From assembly GCF_963676285.1 (NCBI RefSeq), contig NZ_OY781063.1:1426001-1490000 (forward strand): 64,000 nucleotides of DNA, given 5' to 3'. The notes under the pieces are model-generated. The model saw nothing but the letters and a program-made list of their open reading frames with translations. It did not search any database and was not told where the DNA came from. Shown here piece after piece: positions 1 to 8,930 of the stretch. The position numbers and the translations under genes are program-made. Every line of letters begins with the position of its first letter. The first letter of the stretch is position 1. The DNA is from an uncultured Sphaerochaeta sp. (GTDB lineage: Bacteria; Spirochaetota; Spirochaetia; Sphaerochaetales; Sphaerochaetaceae).

Positions 1-12
1 TTTTCTTGTGAC

Positions 13-58
13 ACAGGAGCTCGGGTAGCGCTACTATACCATGCCGCTCATGCCCTGT
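13..58 (-). promoter_or_regulatory. Possible leader hairpin downstream of the NusG-like gene
   Basis: Read on the minus strand this stretch starts ACAGG, ends CCTGT, has GAGC/GCTC inside and a perfect 10-base palindrome GTAGCGCTAC at 25-34. It lies directly behind the specialised NusG gene, in the direction of whatever operon continues off the left edge. LoaP-type antiterminators are known to act through a leader RNA hairpin, so this could be such a target. The pairing is irregular and was judged by eye; it may equally be an ordinary intercistronic stem. Confidence 0.25.
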
Positions 59-89
59 AAATGAATCGTAGAGAAAACTCTCTTTCCAG

Positions 90-617
90 CTACCTACTGG
101 ATTCAACAAACTCCACCGGCATACTCACACGCCTGATCACCTCTGCAAACTGGAATTCGACCATGACCCTGCTGTGACGATAATCAACTTTCACGATCGT
201 ACCCATGAAGTCCTGCATCGGCCCGTCGATAATTTTAATCGGCTCTCCCTTCTTATAGACTACTTTCGATGGCCTGATGGTACCCTTATTGTGCATAATC
301 CAAGCAGCATACTCGTAATCAGGACCCTGTAGCTCAATGGTCTTGTTCAAGTTTCTCAGGAATCCATAACAACCAGGAAGCTTCAGTACATCCCGACTGA
401 AATCCTGTAATGACACCTCACTGGAGAGCAACAGGTACCCAGGGAGTATAGGATGGTCAGTCATGATCTTCTTTCCCTTGCGACGGTCGATCATCCGGCG
501 CATGGGAATGAAGGCCATCACTTCCTCTTCCTCAAGTTCACGACTGAAGAATTTGAGCAGATGAGCCTTCACATACTCTTCTCGTCCTGTCCTGCAAGCA
601 ATGAAGTAGTAGTTCAT
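90..617 (-). CDS. Specialised NusG paralogue (LoaP/UpxY/RfaH-like antiterminator)
   Basis: 175 residues, the usual size of NusG-family proteins. The N-terminal NGN domain opens with MNYYFIACRTGREEYVKAHL and contains the PILPGYLLLSS strand typical of the family. A KOW segment lies near residues 125-160 (GEPIKIIDGPMQDFMGTIVK). Specialised NusG paralogues bind RNA polymerase at particular leader elements and stop early termination in long operons, usually for polysaccharides or secondary metabolites. The gene follows the AroE-like gene by 37 bases on the same strand and reads off the left edge, so its target operon is probably outside the window; the exopolysaccharide genes at 3.5-6.9 kb are another possible target. 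Housekeeping NusG is less likely because secE/rplK neighbours are absent. Confidence 0.85.
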   Translation of the reverse strand: MNYYFIACRTGREEYVKAHLLKFFSRELEEEEVMAFIPMRRMIDRRKGKKIMTDHPILPGYLLLSSEVSLQDFSRDVLKLPGCYGFLRNLNKTIELQGPDYEYAAWIMHNKGTIRPSKVVYKKGEPIKIIDGPMQDFMGTIVKVDYRHSRVMVEFQFAEVIRRVSMPVEFVESSR

Positions 618-654
618 AGTCGCCCATAGTACAGTATTTGATATCTGTTTGTCA

Positions 655-1527
655 TCAGAGTGAAAAGGCCTCTGTCAGTGCCGACCTCATCACCTGAGCA
701 TCAGGAACCATACCGGTCCAATTCTCAATGCCAAGTACACCCTGATTCACCAACATTCCCAGTCCATCAAGGGTAGCAGCTCCCGCTTCCCTTGCTCGCT
801 TCAAGAAAGCTGTATCGGTGGGATTGAACACCACATCACAGGCGATGACATCCCTTAGGCCCTGGGAGAATGCAACATCGATACAGCCCTTTTCATCAAA
901 TAACCCAACACTGGTGGCCTGTACCACCACCAAACCATCTTCTTCTATCTGATAGGTACCCTCCCAAGGCTGGGTAGATACCTTGGTTTTCGTGATGCCC
1001 TGTAAACGCTCAGCAAGTGCTTCTGCTTTCTCTCTGGTTCGGTTTACCATTATGACTTCTTTCACTTCAGAGAGGACCAATTCTACGGCAATGGCAGAGG
1101 CAGCTCCACCGGATCCAAAGAGTACCACGCGCCTTTCACTGAGATTGCTTACCTGCTCCTTCAGCGATTGCAGGAACCCCTTTCCGTCGGTATTGTCTCC
1201 TTGGTAGGTGCCATCAGCCTGTAAGGTTATGCAGTTCACCGCATTGCTGAGTCGCGCACTTTCAGTGAAACTGTCCAGGTAGGGAAAGACCCTTTGTTTG
1301 AAGGGGGCGGTGACGTTGCCACCGGCAACATGCAGGGCCTTCAAACCCTCCAATGCTGTTTGCAGGTCTTCAGGTTGTACTTCGCAGGTGATGTACTGAC
1401 CAGGGAAATCCATATCTAAAAAGGCTTTCTCCATCATATATTGTGTGGGGTTTCCCACCACCGGCTTGCCAATGCAGAAAAACAGGGAAGGGAGCGGGCC
1501 CTTCATCAGCGCATGTAGTGTATCCAT
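655..1527 (-). CDS. aroE: Shikimate dehydrogenase-like protein (AroE family), unusual substrate loop
   Basis: About 290 residues, the full length of AroE, which reduces 3-dehydroshikimate to shikimate with NADPH. Catalytic-site motifs are present: NVTAPFK with its lysine, NTDGKGF with its aspartate, the nucleotide-binding GSGGAASA, NRT after the next strand, and DGLGMLVNQG near the C-terminus. The N-terminal loop that normally reads like HSLSPxMHN, whose serines hold the shikimate carboxylate, reads GNPTQYMMEKAF here. The substrate may therefore differ (compare YdiB, RifI and SdhL-type relatives). The ATG at 1527 was chosen because GGAG sits six bases upstream; the ATG two codons earlier abuts that site. 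Co-directional with the NusG-like gene. Confidence 0.8.
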   Translation of the reverse strand: MDTLHALMKGPLPSLFFCIGKPVVGNPTQYMMEKAFLDMDFPGQYITCEVQPEDLQTALEGLKALHVAGGNVTAPFKQRVFPYLDSFTESARLSNAVNCITLQADGTYQGDNTDGKGFLQSLKEQVSNLSERRVVLFGSGGAASAIAVELVLSEVKEVIMVNRTREKAEALAERLQGITKTKVSTQPWEGTYQIEEDGLVVVQATSVGLFDEKGCIDVAFSQGLRDVIACDVVFNPTDTAFLKRAREAGAATLDGLGMLVNQGVLGIENWTGMVPDAQVMRSALTEAFSL

Positions 1528-1658
1528 TACCATCTCCTTCTTTGTATCGTAGTACAGCTTTATCTTTCTGTCTAATGCTTATACGGATTACTCATAATAT
1601 ACTCATGTCTGGTAACTATACGCTCATGGGCGTATACTGGTAACCAAAAGAGGTATTG

Positions 1659-2372
1659 ATGGATTTAGACGAGCAACGATATACAGAACAGACAGCACTC
1701 CTTGATTATACACATCCTACTATCGCAGCACTCATCCAAAAACAGGGGTGGATTGCCCTCCCTACTCCTGGCAGTCGTATTGCCGCAGTCTATACCTTTG
1801 TTCGTGATGCCATCCCCTTTGGGTATGGTGAGCACTTTGGAGTGCCTGCTTCACAGGTGCTTGCCCAAGGCATGGGAAACTGCCTTACAAAGACCACGCT
1901 CCTGATGGCACTGCTTCGTGCAGTTGGAGTCCCTTGCAGGCTGAAAGCGGCCATGATCAGCAAGGTAATCCACCGTGGATTACTTGGTGAGGTCTCTTTC
2001 CTTTTCAGTCCACGACATCTGCACCATGCATGGGTAGAATTATATTACCAAAATCAGTGGATTGAGGTCGGGGGACATATTGTTGACCGCTCCTATCTAG
2101 AGAAGCTCCAACAGAAGTTTGCCAACTTCATCGGGAGCTTTTATGGCTACGGAATCGCCGTGACCCACTTTAGGAATCCCCCGATCAGCTGGGAAGAAGG
2201 AGAAACGGAGATCCAGAGCAAGGCGATCAGGGAGAGCCTTCACACCTTCAACGACCCAGATTCCTTTTTCAGCACCTATCCTGAAGCTGAGAGAAGGACA
2301 CATTGCCTAGCCTACAAACTGATACTCCGGCCAAAACTCAACCGTTCGATCAGGAAACTGCGAAAGAGCTGA
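1659..2372 (+). CDS. Transglutaminase-like cysteine protease-fold protein
   Basis: 237 residues with a transglutaminase-like core. The cysteine lies in GNCLTKTTLLMALLRAVGVP, the histidine in HHAWVELY, and the segment EVGGHIVD occupies the place of the usual aspartate strand. No signal peptide or membrane segment is evident, so it is probably cytoplasmic. Bacterial members act as peptidases, amidases or crosslinkers; the substrate cannot be told from sequence. ATG at 1659 is preferred over the TTG at 1656 because AAGAGG lies just upstream. Its end is nine bases from the convergent membrane-protein gene. Confidence 0.75.
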   Translation: MDLDEQRYTEQTALLDYTHPTIAALIQKQGWIALPTPGSRIAAVYTFVRDAIPFGYGEHFGVPASQVLAQGMGNCLTKTTLLMALLRAVGVPCRLKAAMISKVIHRGLLGEVSFLFSPRHLHHAWVELYYQNQWIEVGGHIVDRSYLEKLQQKFANFIGSFYGYGIAVTHFRNPPISWEEGETEIQSKAIRESLHTFNDPDSFFSTYPEAERRTHCLAYKLILRPKLNRSIRKLRKS

Positions 2373-2381
2373 ACCGTCTCT

Positions 2382-3200
2382 CTACCGGGGTTCTTCCCTC
2401 TCACCCAATGTCGGTACGAAGTGTTTAAGAAACCCAGCTTTCTTGGAGCGGTATTTCACATAGAAATAGCCGGCGATACTGAAGGCAAGGGCACCGATGA
2501 AATTGACGAATAGATCTTCCATGGTGTCGAAGAGCCCAATATCCAAATACCCACCTACTCCCAATGGCTTTCCATTGACCGCTACCTCTTCAATGCCAGT
2601 GATGGTGATAACCCTCTGGCTGTTTGTCGGGTCCAGGGAGACTGAGCGAATCGTGGTAAGAACGGTATCCTTTTGCATATCCAAGCGAAAGACCACATCC
2701 ATGAAAAACTCAAAGAACTCCCAGATTACTCCAATGGTCATGGAGAAACAGAAGGCAACAATGGCAACAAAGAAGGGAGAGAGACGGATGGAGAATCGCT
2801 CATTCTGATTGAGAATATCCACCAGGGAGAAGCCGATTGCAGCTGCCAAGAAACCGTTGAACGTATGCAGTAGGGTATCCCAGAAGGGAAAGGTCACATA
2901 GTAGGAGCGCATCTCCCCGAGTATCTCGGCTGCAAAGATGAAGAAGAGGATGATGTTCTCCAAGGTATCGGGGATGTCGATTCGTGTGTTGGTTTCGATC
3001 AGGGAAGGAATGGCAAACAGGATAAGGGTGAGCACACAGAGAAACACGTTCTCGTAGTTGCCATTGAAGATCTGGGCAACCAATACCAAGACAACAATGA
3101 AACGCAGGACGTAGTGCACGATTCGTGCACTATCTTTCTCCCTCAAGGCCTGACGGAATGATTTCTTCTCTGGGGCTTTCCACTTCTTCATGGCTAGCAT
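2382..3200 (-). CDS. Multi-pass membrane protein of unknown function
   Basis: About 272 residues with roughly six hydrophobic segments: IVHYVLRFIVVLVLVAQIF, VFLCVLTLILFAIPSLI, ENIILFFIFAAEI, a segment around LLHTFNGFLAAAIGFSLV, SPFFVAIVAFCFSMTIGVIW, and a last one before the basic C-terminus. The run WEFFEFFMDVVF with LLHTFNGF resembles an uncharacterised membrane family known mainly from Firmicutes and spirochaetes. The start is uncertain: no clear ribosome site precedes any candidate, and the ATGs at 3200 and 3191 are both plausible. No functional call is possible. Confidence 0.6.
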   Translation of the reverse strand: MLAMKKWKAPEKKSFRQALREKDSARIVHYVLRFIVVLVLVAQIFNGNYENVFLCVLTLILFAIPSLIETNTRIDIPDTLENIILFFIFAAEILGEMRSYYVTFPFWDTLLHTFNGFLAAAIGFSLVDILNQNERFSIRLSPFFVAIVAFCFSMTIGVIWEFFEFFMDVVFRLDMQKDTVLTTIRSVSLDPTNSQRVITITGIEEVAVNGKPLGVGGYLDIGLFDTMEDLFVNFIGALAFSIAGYFYVKYRSKKAGFLKHFVPTLGEREEPR

Positions 3201-3531
3201 TGTGAGGGGAGAAAGCGTGCCGGTCAATAGTGTTTTGTACTTCTCAACAAGATGCTCATAACTAATCTTTCAGGGTAGCTTTTCAATACAAAGCTATACA
3301 TTTCCAGCAATTTGGCAACTAATCGTTTTTCTAATCTATATTTACTTTCACCACTACACATGATATCGTTTAATGGTTTAAGAAATCACTCTAACAACAG
3401 GTTACTATGCACACCTTCGTACCGTACACCCAAGTATGCTTGTTGGCAGAGCAGTTCTTGCACAAGAGAGAATTTCGTCGGGAAAGCGGAATTGCCTCAA
3501 AATTTTTGCATAGAAAAATGGGGACCCAGGT
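3201..3531. other. Intergenic region upstream of the exopolysaccharide pair
   Basis: About 330 bases between the divergent membrane-protein gene and the Wzz-like gene. It is AT-rich in the first half. It presumably carries the promoter of the exopolysaccharide genes and, on the other strand, that of the membrane protein. No convincing gene, strong hairpin or ops-like element was seen. Confidence 0.4.
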
Positions 3532-5661
3532 ATGGAAGAAACGTTGTACGAGGACGAAGGCATCAGCATAAGTGAGCTTATTGGCATTGTATTGAAGCAT
3601 TTTAAACTGCTTCTGATCGTATTTGGTATCATCGTCCTTGCCTGTGTGGGATATATCTTGATGAATGATCCCACCTATACCGCAACAACCACGGTAAGCG
3701 TGGAGTCGATCAAGAACCTCACTGCCTGGAATACTTCCAGAAGTGATATCAGGAACATAACTACTGAACTCCAGTTCCTCAGGCGTGATGAAACCGTTCG
3801 GAATGCCTTGGGAAAACTAAACCTTGCCTCCTACCAGAGGAAGGATGGCTCCACCTATGAAGACCTGCTCACTGACAAAAAGAAATTCAAAGGCCTGCAG
3901 GAAGCAATCACTACCAGTGAGATAAAGGACACCAATGCCCTCTCCATCTCACTTGAACACTCCAACCCAGTATTTGCACAAGATTTTCTGAATGCTCTTA
4001 CCAGTGAATTCTCTGCATCCCTCCTTGCCTTTGCAAATACTGACCTTACCTTGCAGCATGATGCCTTGGATAGGCAGTTGGAAGAGAGTACTACTCTTCT
4101 TGAATCAAGCAAGGCATCATTAGCTGCCTTCCAGGAAGAGACAGACATTCTCTCTTTGGAAGCAAATAAATCGGCATATCAGCGAATTCTCTCCCTTATC
4201 CAGCTCCAGCTTGGTGAGGTTGGTGAAATTGCTCCTGAAACATCTTTGGAGGGAACTCTCCAATCTCTTGGGGTACAAGATGAGCAGACCCTTCTTTTAA
4301 CCTCTCAGTATTCAGATGCTTATAGACAGTACCTATATGATGAAATCGCTCGATTGCTGGTACAATCAAATACATCTGAAGAGAACGTAGTACGTAACCC
4401 GGAACTGGAACTTGCTCTCACAGACTTGGAAGCACAATTCTCTGAGCTTTTCCGCTCCCAAGGATTCGAGGAACTTGATGCCCTTGCAAGAACGCGTAGC
4501 ATCACATCAAGTGTGAAATTTTCAATCCTTAGTGGGTTGGAAAGCGAATATCTAAATAAGCTGAAAACTGTTACCAACCTCCAGCTCGAATACTCAGAAC
4601 TCCGTAATGAGGTTTCCAGAGAGACCAGTACTTCCGTAAGTCTGACTTCTCAGATACGATCCCTCGACTCATTCCTTTCCTCAGAGCGTACTGCCATGCA
4701 GGAAGTGGAACCAGTGAAACTAGTGAATGAGGATGGGGAATCAAACAACCTCCTTATCCTGGCAGTGGGTGTACTGCTGGGAGCAGCACTTGCCCTGCTC
4801 GCGACCCTGCTTGCTGAATACCTCTCTGACACGATTGACGACGAACAGTCCCTCACCAGAATACTGGGAAAAGAAGGAAAACTTCTTACCACCATCCCCC
4901 CGGGAAGCAAGGATATCAATACCGAGATGGAAATTCTTGAGCACCCTGATTCGGCTGCAGGAAGCGCCTATACCCATCTTGCCGGTATTATGATGTATGC
5001 ACCAAACACCAATATCTTTACCCTGGGAAGCTTGAGCTATGGAGAAGGAACTTCCTATACCACGCTCAATACAGCACTCTCCATGGTAAAGAGTGGAAAG
5101 AAGGTTCTCGTAATTGGTACCGCGAACGAGGGAATGAACTACCAACGCCTCTACGCAAAGATTACCAGCCATGTGGAAATCGCTTCAGCGGCCCACCTCA
5201 AAACGTTCTCCCTCGATAAGCCGTGCAAACCTGCTGGTGAAGACCCTGAACTTACCATTGCATCAATGGATGCAAGTCCAAAGGAGTTGGGGCAGATCCT
5301 CAACAGTCCACAGTTTATCGAGTACCTTGGCAGTGTTTCCGCTCTCTATGATGTGGTGCTTATCGACGGACCAACCTTCCGCTCTGCCTCGAATCTGCTT
5401 GCCGTCTCGAGAGCCACCAATGGATTGATCCTGAACATCCGTAGCTTCATAGGTTCGCGTAAGATGCTCAAGGCACTGCTTCACACTTTTGGACTCTGCG
5501 ACCTGCCTCTCTCTGGTGTTGTCCTGAATAATATTGCAGGAAAACCCTCCTATCAGGAGCGGCAAGCTATCAAGGCACACGACAAGGCCTTGACCGCACT
5601 CATGTCCGGTAATGGGAGTGGTCGAGAAGTCAAGCTGTTGACGAAAGCCTCATCCCGTTAA
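3532..5661 (+). CDS. Wzz/BY-kinase-like polysaccharide co-polymerase with degenerate kinase domain
   Basis: 709 residues. A Wzz domain begins with a transmembrane helix near residue 20-45 (LLLIVFGIIVLACVGYIL), followed by a long helical periplasmic part. A second helix lies near 405-430, and a cytoplasmic domain with the BY-kinase fold follows. In BY-kinases the P-loop reads GEGKS/T; here the matching place reads GEGTSYTTLNTALSM, without the lysine. The second Walker strand VLVIGTANEG lacks its aspartate, while VVLIDGPT keeps the Walker B-like aspartate. No tyrosine cluster ends the protein. It probably sets chain length without kinase activity. Followed by a Wzy-like gene after 48 bases, consistent with an exopolysaccharide locus. 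Confidence 0.8.
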   Translation: MEETLYEDEGISISELIGIVLKHFKLLLIVFGIIVLACVGYILMNDPTYTATTTVSVESIKNLTAWNTSRSDIRNITTELQFLRRDETVRNALGKLNLASYQRKDGSTYEDLLTDKKKFKGLQEAITTSEIKDTNALSISLEHSNPVFAQDFLNALTSEFSASLLAFANTDLTLQHDALDRQLEESTTLLESSKASLAAFQEETDILSLEANKSAYQRILSLIQLQLGEVGEIAPETSLEGTLQSLGVQDEQTLLLTSQYSDAYRQYLYDEIARLLVQSNTSEENVVRNPELELALTDLEAQFSELFRSQGFEELDALARTRSITSSVKFSILSGLESEYLNKLKTVTNLQLEYSELRNEVSRETSTSVSLTSQIRSLDSFLSSERTAMQEVEPVKLVNEDGESNNLLILAVGVLLGAALALLATLLAEYLSDTIDDEQSLTRILGKEGKLLTTIPPGSKDINTEMEILEHPDSAAGSAYTHLAGIMMYAPNTNIFTLGSLSYGEGTSYTTLNTALSMVKSGKKVLVIGTANEGMNYQRLYAKITSHVEIASAAHLKTFSLDKPCKPAGEDPELTIASMDASPKELGQILNSPQFIEYLGSVSALYDVVLIDGPTFRSASNLLAVSRATNGLILNIRSFIGSRKMLKALLHTFGLCDLPLSGVVLNNIAGKPSYQERQAIKAHDKALTALMSGNGSGREVKLLTKASSR

Positions 5662-5673
5662 AAAGATACACTG

Positions 5674-5695
5674 TCCCTCCTCAGGAGAGGAGGGA
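5674..5695 (+). promoter_or_regulatory. Intercistronic hairpin between wzz-like and wzy-like genes
   Basis: A perfect nine-base stem TCCCTCCTC / GAGGAGGGA around an AGGA loop, 15 bases before the downstream ATG. It has no T-tract, so it is more likely an RNA-stabilising or translation-modulating stem than a terminator. Confidence 0.55.
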
Positions 5696-5709
5696 ACCGG
5701 AGAGCGTGC

Positions 5710-6888
5710 ATGAAATATAGACTGTTGATGCAGGAACCCGAGACCACACTTCCTTCTACTCCCTTGCTGCTACAGGTGTTGCTCCCCTCCTATCTATTGC
5801 TACTGTTGCTTGATATTATTTTCACTATCCCCAATATAGCGATCATCTCTTTCGCTCTGGCTTCCCTGTGTACCATCATTACTGTGGCCACCCAACGAAA
5901 AGCCATGGAATTGGTCGATTATCTCATCGGTGGTACGTTGGTCCTTCTCCTGATCTACGGGAAGGTCACCCAAGGACAAGGGGTATCCCTCCTGAGTGGA
6001 TTGGGCTATACACTGGCGGGGTTCAGTATCGGTATCCTGCTTGTGTACTCCAGATGGTCCAGGAAGACCTTCCGGATTTTTTTTATTGTTTCCTCTGCGC
6101 TTCTCGCCGTCGCAGTCTGGACTATCATGACAGACCTGCCCACATTGAGTGGTATCAAGAAGGCTCCCCTTACCTATATAGCAAGTATCATGTTCCTGGG
6201 AGAAGGGCTACTCTACATCTCGGACTTCTACAACAAACGATACCGACCAGCCATCTGGCCGGCCATTGTTTCAGCGGTACTCTCCTACTGTGCCAGAGGA
6301 CGGGCTGCAATCATCATATCAATGTTGTTCCTGGTGGTAATCGTCATAATCAATATTCGCTTCATCGCCTATTACTATGTCGATTCTGGAACCCACTGGC
6401 TGAAGTACTATCGGCTCCCGCTTCTGCTTGCGTTGATCATGATCATCATAGCACTTGCGCTCCTTGTTCCCCACCTCTATCGCTACTCCCAGTTTGGAAA
6501 ATTGGGGTTTACCAATACAGGAAGACTTAGTGCAGCAACAAGGTTCCTGGATGAACTGACACCAAAGAAACTGCTTAGTGGGTTCACCCCGTCCTTCCTG
6601 GCAAGCAGAGGCCTTCCAAACTCATACCTGTGGATGATTGCAGCATTCGGGATCTTTGCTGCAATTCCCTTCCTGGCAATCCTCTTCAGCCTCTACCGCC
6701 TGCTGCCTACCTCAATGCTGCTTTTCAGCCTCATGGTAATCCTATCAGCATACTTCCTCGGAGAGATGCTCTACCCCTTCCGCTACGGTGATATCCTCTT
6801 TGTTCCCCTGATCATCAGCGCATTCCACTCTGATAGAATCTACATCCCAGGCAAGCACGATGAACCTCCATTCTGGGACCGGTACTAA
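5710..6888 (+). CDS. Wzy/O-antigen polymerase-like membrane protein
   Basis: 392 residues, with about ten hydrophobic helices. A polar loop late in the protein (GFTNTGRLSAATRFLDELTP, then LASRGLPNSYLWMIAAFG) resembles the conserved region of O-antigen polymerase/ligase proteins. The family polymerises undecaprenyl-linked repeat units on the outer face of the inner membrane, and a Wzz-type partner controls length; that partner is the gene just upstream. GGAGAG at 5699-5704 supports the ATG. Sequence identity in this family is always low, so the call rests on topology plus context. It ends six bases before the convergent neighbour. Confidence 0.65.
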   Translation: MKYRLLMQEPETTLPSTPLLLQVLLPSYLLLLLLDIIFTIPNIAIISFALASLCTIITVATQRKAMELVDYLIGGTLVLLLIYGKVTQGQGVSLLSGLGYTLAGFSIGILLVYSRWSRKTFRIFFIVSSALLAVAVWTIMTDLPTLSGIKKAPLTYIASIMFLGEGLLYISDFYNKRYRPAIWPAIVSAVLSYCARGRAAIIISMLFLVVIVIINIRFIAYYYVDSGTHWLKYYRLPLLLALIMIIIALALLVPHLYRYSQFGKLGFTNTGRLSAATRFLDELTPKKLLSGFTPSFLASRGLPNSYLWMIAAFGIFAAIPFLAILFSLYRLLPTSMLLFSLMVILSAYFLGEMLYPFRYGDILFVPLIISAFHSDRIYIPGKHDEPPFWDRY

Positions 6889-6894
6889 GGATGT

Positions 6895-8916
6895 TCACTT
6901 CTCTGAGGACTTTTTAACAAACCTGGGAAAACAATATTCCCCCCGGTAGTTGGATGCATTGTACATGGGATATTTTACAGGGACATACGTCTTCTCACGC
7001 TCTGGTTGCTCCCTGTCCTGGGTGTACACCCATAGCTCCTTCTGGTCCCATACGATGATATCATCACGCTCATCACCGGTGACATCAAGTACTTCACAGC
7101 AAAGCTCAGGATGACCATCGTCAGGAAAAGAGACAACAACATTCCCCTCTCCATCCATCAAACCCCCACTCTTCACATTTGCACTGAGCAGTATCAAATC
7201 CTGGGAGGAGCCATCCCAATTAACCGGAGCGATAACCGCTCCATTGCTACGCATCTCACGATGCCATAGCTCTTCACCCTTGCAGTTGTGCATATACACA
7301 ATACCTTGGCTGCCCCAGTAGGTGGTAGTACAAATTTCCAATCCACGCATATCAGGCAGGAAGTTCCCTACACTGATTCGCTGCCCGTGACCGTTGATGG
7401 TCCGCTTAAGGATGGTGCCATCAGGGCGAAGCAACATGAATCCTTCCCAGCCCGACACAATTGCCAAGAGGTCTTCCTCATCAGGATCGATTGGCCCGAT
7501 AACGATCTCATCGGTATGGTCGGTGGAGATGGGCAGCTCCCAGAGAAGGTTCCCCTTACTGTCGATCATATTGTAACAGCTGAAAATCTCGTCCTTCCCG
7601 TCCTTGTTGAAGTCATAGGCGTAGGGAAAGTGACCCGTATTGTTGTGGGAGAAGGTCCAGAGAAGATTCCCTTGGTTGTCATAAATCCAGAGACGAGCAT
7701 ACCGGTCCTTGATAAGCAAGTCACTGGGACGGTCCTTCCCTGATACATTCACAATCCTGATGGAATCGACATTGAGCCGGTCAAAGGCATGATGACCAAA
7801 TTCCACCCCACATAGGGTATCAGCAGGCTCACTATTGAAGGGAGTGTCCATCTGGAATTTTACAGCTCCCGTCTTTCCATCGAGGAAGAAAATCTTGAAA
7901 TCCCAGCTTGCAATGACCTCATCGGCACCATCACCGTCTATATCATAGATCTGGAAGGGAAGGTCGGTTGTGAGGTGGATAACATCCTCATCCTCTCTGC
8001 TCTCTCCTACCTGCCAGAGCACTTCTCCTGTCTCAAGGCTTACTGCGGTCAGGCAACTGATGAATGGATAGCGATCCTTGTATACACGCCTCTGATGCTG
8101 CGCAATGACAAAGAACTGCTCATCGGTTCCCGCAAGATGGCCAAAGCGGATCTGCCGCCCTGCTCCAAAGGACCCCAAGCTGATTTTCCGATGCAGTTTC
8201 ATCCCAGGAAATTGTGTTCTCTTCTGCTCCAAACGAGTCTTCAGAGAACGTTTCTCTTGTTCCAGAATTCGTAATCCTTTTTCGTTTGTGTGCACACTGA
8301 GTTTCTTGTACTGGGTGGGCATGCATCCACTCAATGCAATTGCACCACGCTCGTAGCGACCATCTTCAGCGGTCAGGACAAGAACCCCTTCATGAAAGAT
8401 GGAAATATTCTTTCCTTCAAGGGTGATGACAAGGTGTTGAAAATCATCGGGAGACCAGGATAAGGCGCACGCCCCTATCACCGTCCTCTCAAGCAAGTCT
8501 ATGCGATGAAGCTCAAGGCCCTCTCGTGTAAAAAACAGTCCATAGTGGCGTAAACTGCTCTGGTAACGAAAGAGTACTCCGCTATATAAGTCTGTGGAGA
8601 GTGGACGTAGTGATATGGTTAGCTGGTAATCGCGCCAATCGGTATCACCTGATACCAGGGTGGGGAGCGTACCCTTGGCCTCTGGTTCCTGGATTCGTGA
8701 AAGTTCCATGACATGGTTGCTCTCCATGGAAGGATTGGTCACAATCCAGGTAGGGCCCTTGTAGGTATAGTTGGCAACAGGGTCATGCCAAACACCTCGA
8801 TACCCTTTATCAGGGTAATAATGATACTCTCCCATGGCAGAATGTTCTCTGTCGTAGGGGAAGGGGCCGAGTGGGAAAGAAGAGAAATCCTCTTCGAACA
8901 GTAGTATATCGTTCAC
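6895..8916 (-). CDS. LamG-like plus FG-GAP/rhamnogalacturonan-lyase-like propeller protein
   Basis: 673 residues. The first 210 or so look like a concanavalin-type (LamG/DUF1080-like) beta-sandwich (WRDYQLTISLRPL, YSGVLFRYQ, FQHLVITLEGKNISIFHEG). The remainder is built of repeats with calcium-type loops, such as DIDGDGADEV near the middle and DFNKDGKDEI later, as in FG-GAP proteins and the PL11 rhamnogalacturonan lyase propeller. No signal peptide is visible, so the protein appears cytoplasmic, which is odd for this architecture. It lies 14 bases downstream of the Gfo/Idh/MocA gene and probably shares its transcript; the context suggests glycan breakdown. The exact enzyme activity is unknown. 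Confidence 0.55.
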   Translation of the reverse strand: MNDILLFEEDFSSFPLGPFPYDREHSAMGEYHYYPDKGYRGVWHDPVANYTYKGPTWIVTNPSMESNHVMELSRIQEPEAKGTLPTLVSGDTDWRDYQLTISLRPLSTDLYSGVLFRYQSSLRHYGLFFTREGLELHRIDLLERTVIGACALSWSPDDFQHLVITLEGKNISIFHEGVLVLTAEDGRYERGAIALSGCMPTQYKKLSVHTNEKGLRILEQEKRSLKTRLEQKRTQFPGMKLHRKISLGSFGAGRQIRFGHLAGTDEQFFVIAQHQRRVYKDRYPFISCLTAVSLETGEVLWQVGESREDEDVIHLTTDLPFQIYDIDGDGADEVIASWDFKIFFLDGKTGAVKFQMDTPFNSEPADTLCGVEFGHHAFDRLNVDSIRIVNVSGKDRPSDLLIKDRYARLWIYDNQGNLLWTFSHNNTGHFPYAYDFNKDGKDEIFSCYNMIDSKGNLLWELPISTDHTDEIVIGPIDPDEEDLLAIVSGWEGFMLLRPDGTILKRTINGHGQRISVGNFLPDMRGLEICTTTYWGSQGIVYMHNCKGEELWHREMRSNGAVIAPVNWDGSSQDLILLSANVKSGGLMDGEGNVVVSFPDDGHPELCCEVLDVTGDERDDIIVWDQKELWVYTQDREQPEREKTYVPVKYPMYNASNYRGEYCFPRFVKKSSEK

Positions 8917-8930
8917 TTGAGTCTCCTAAT

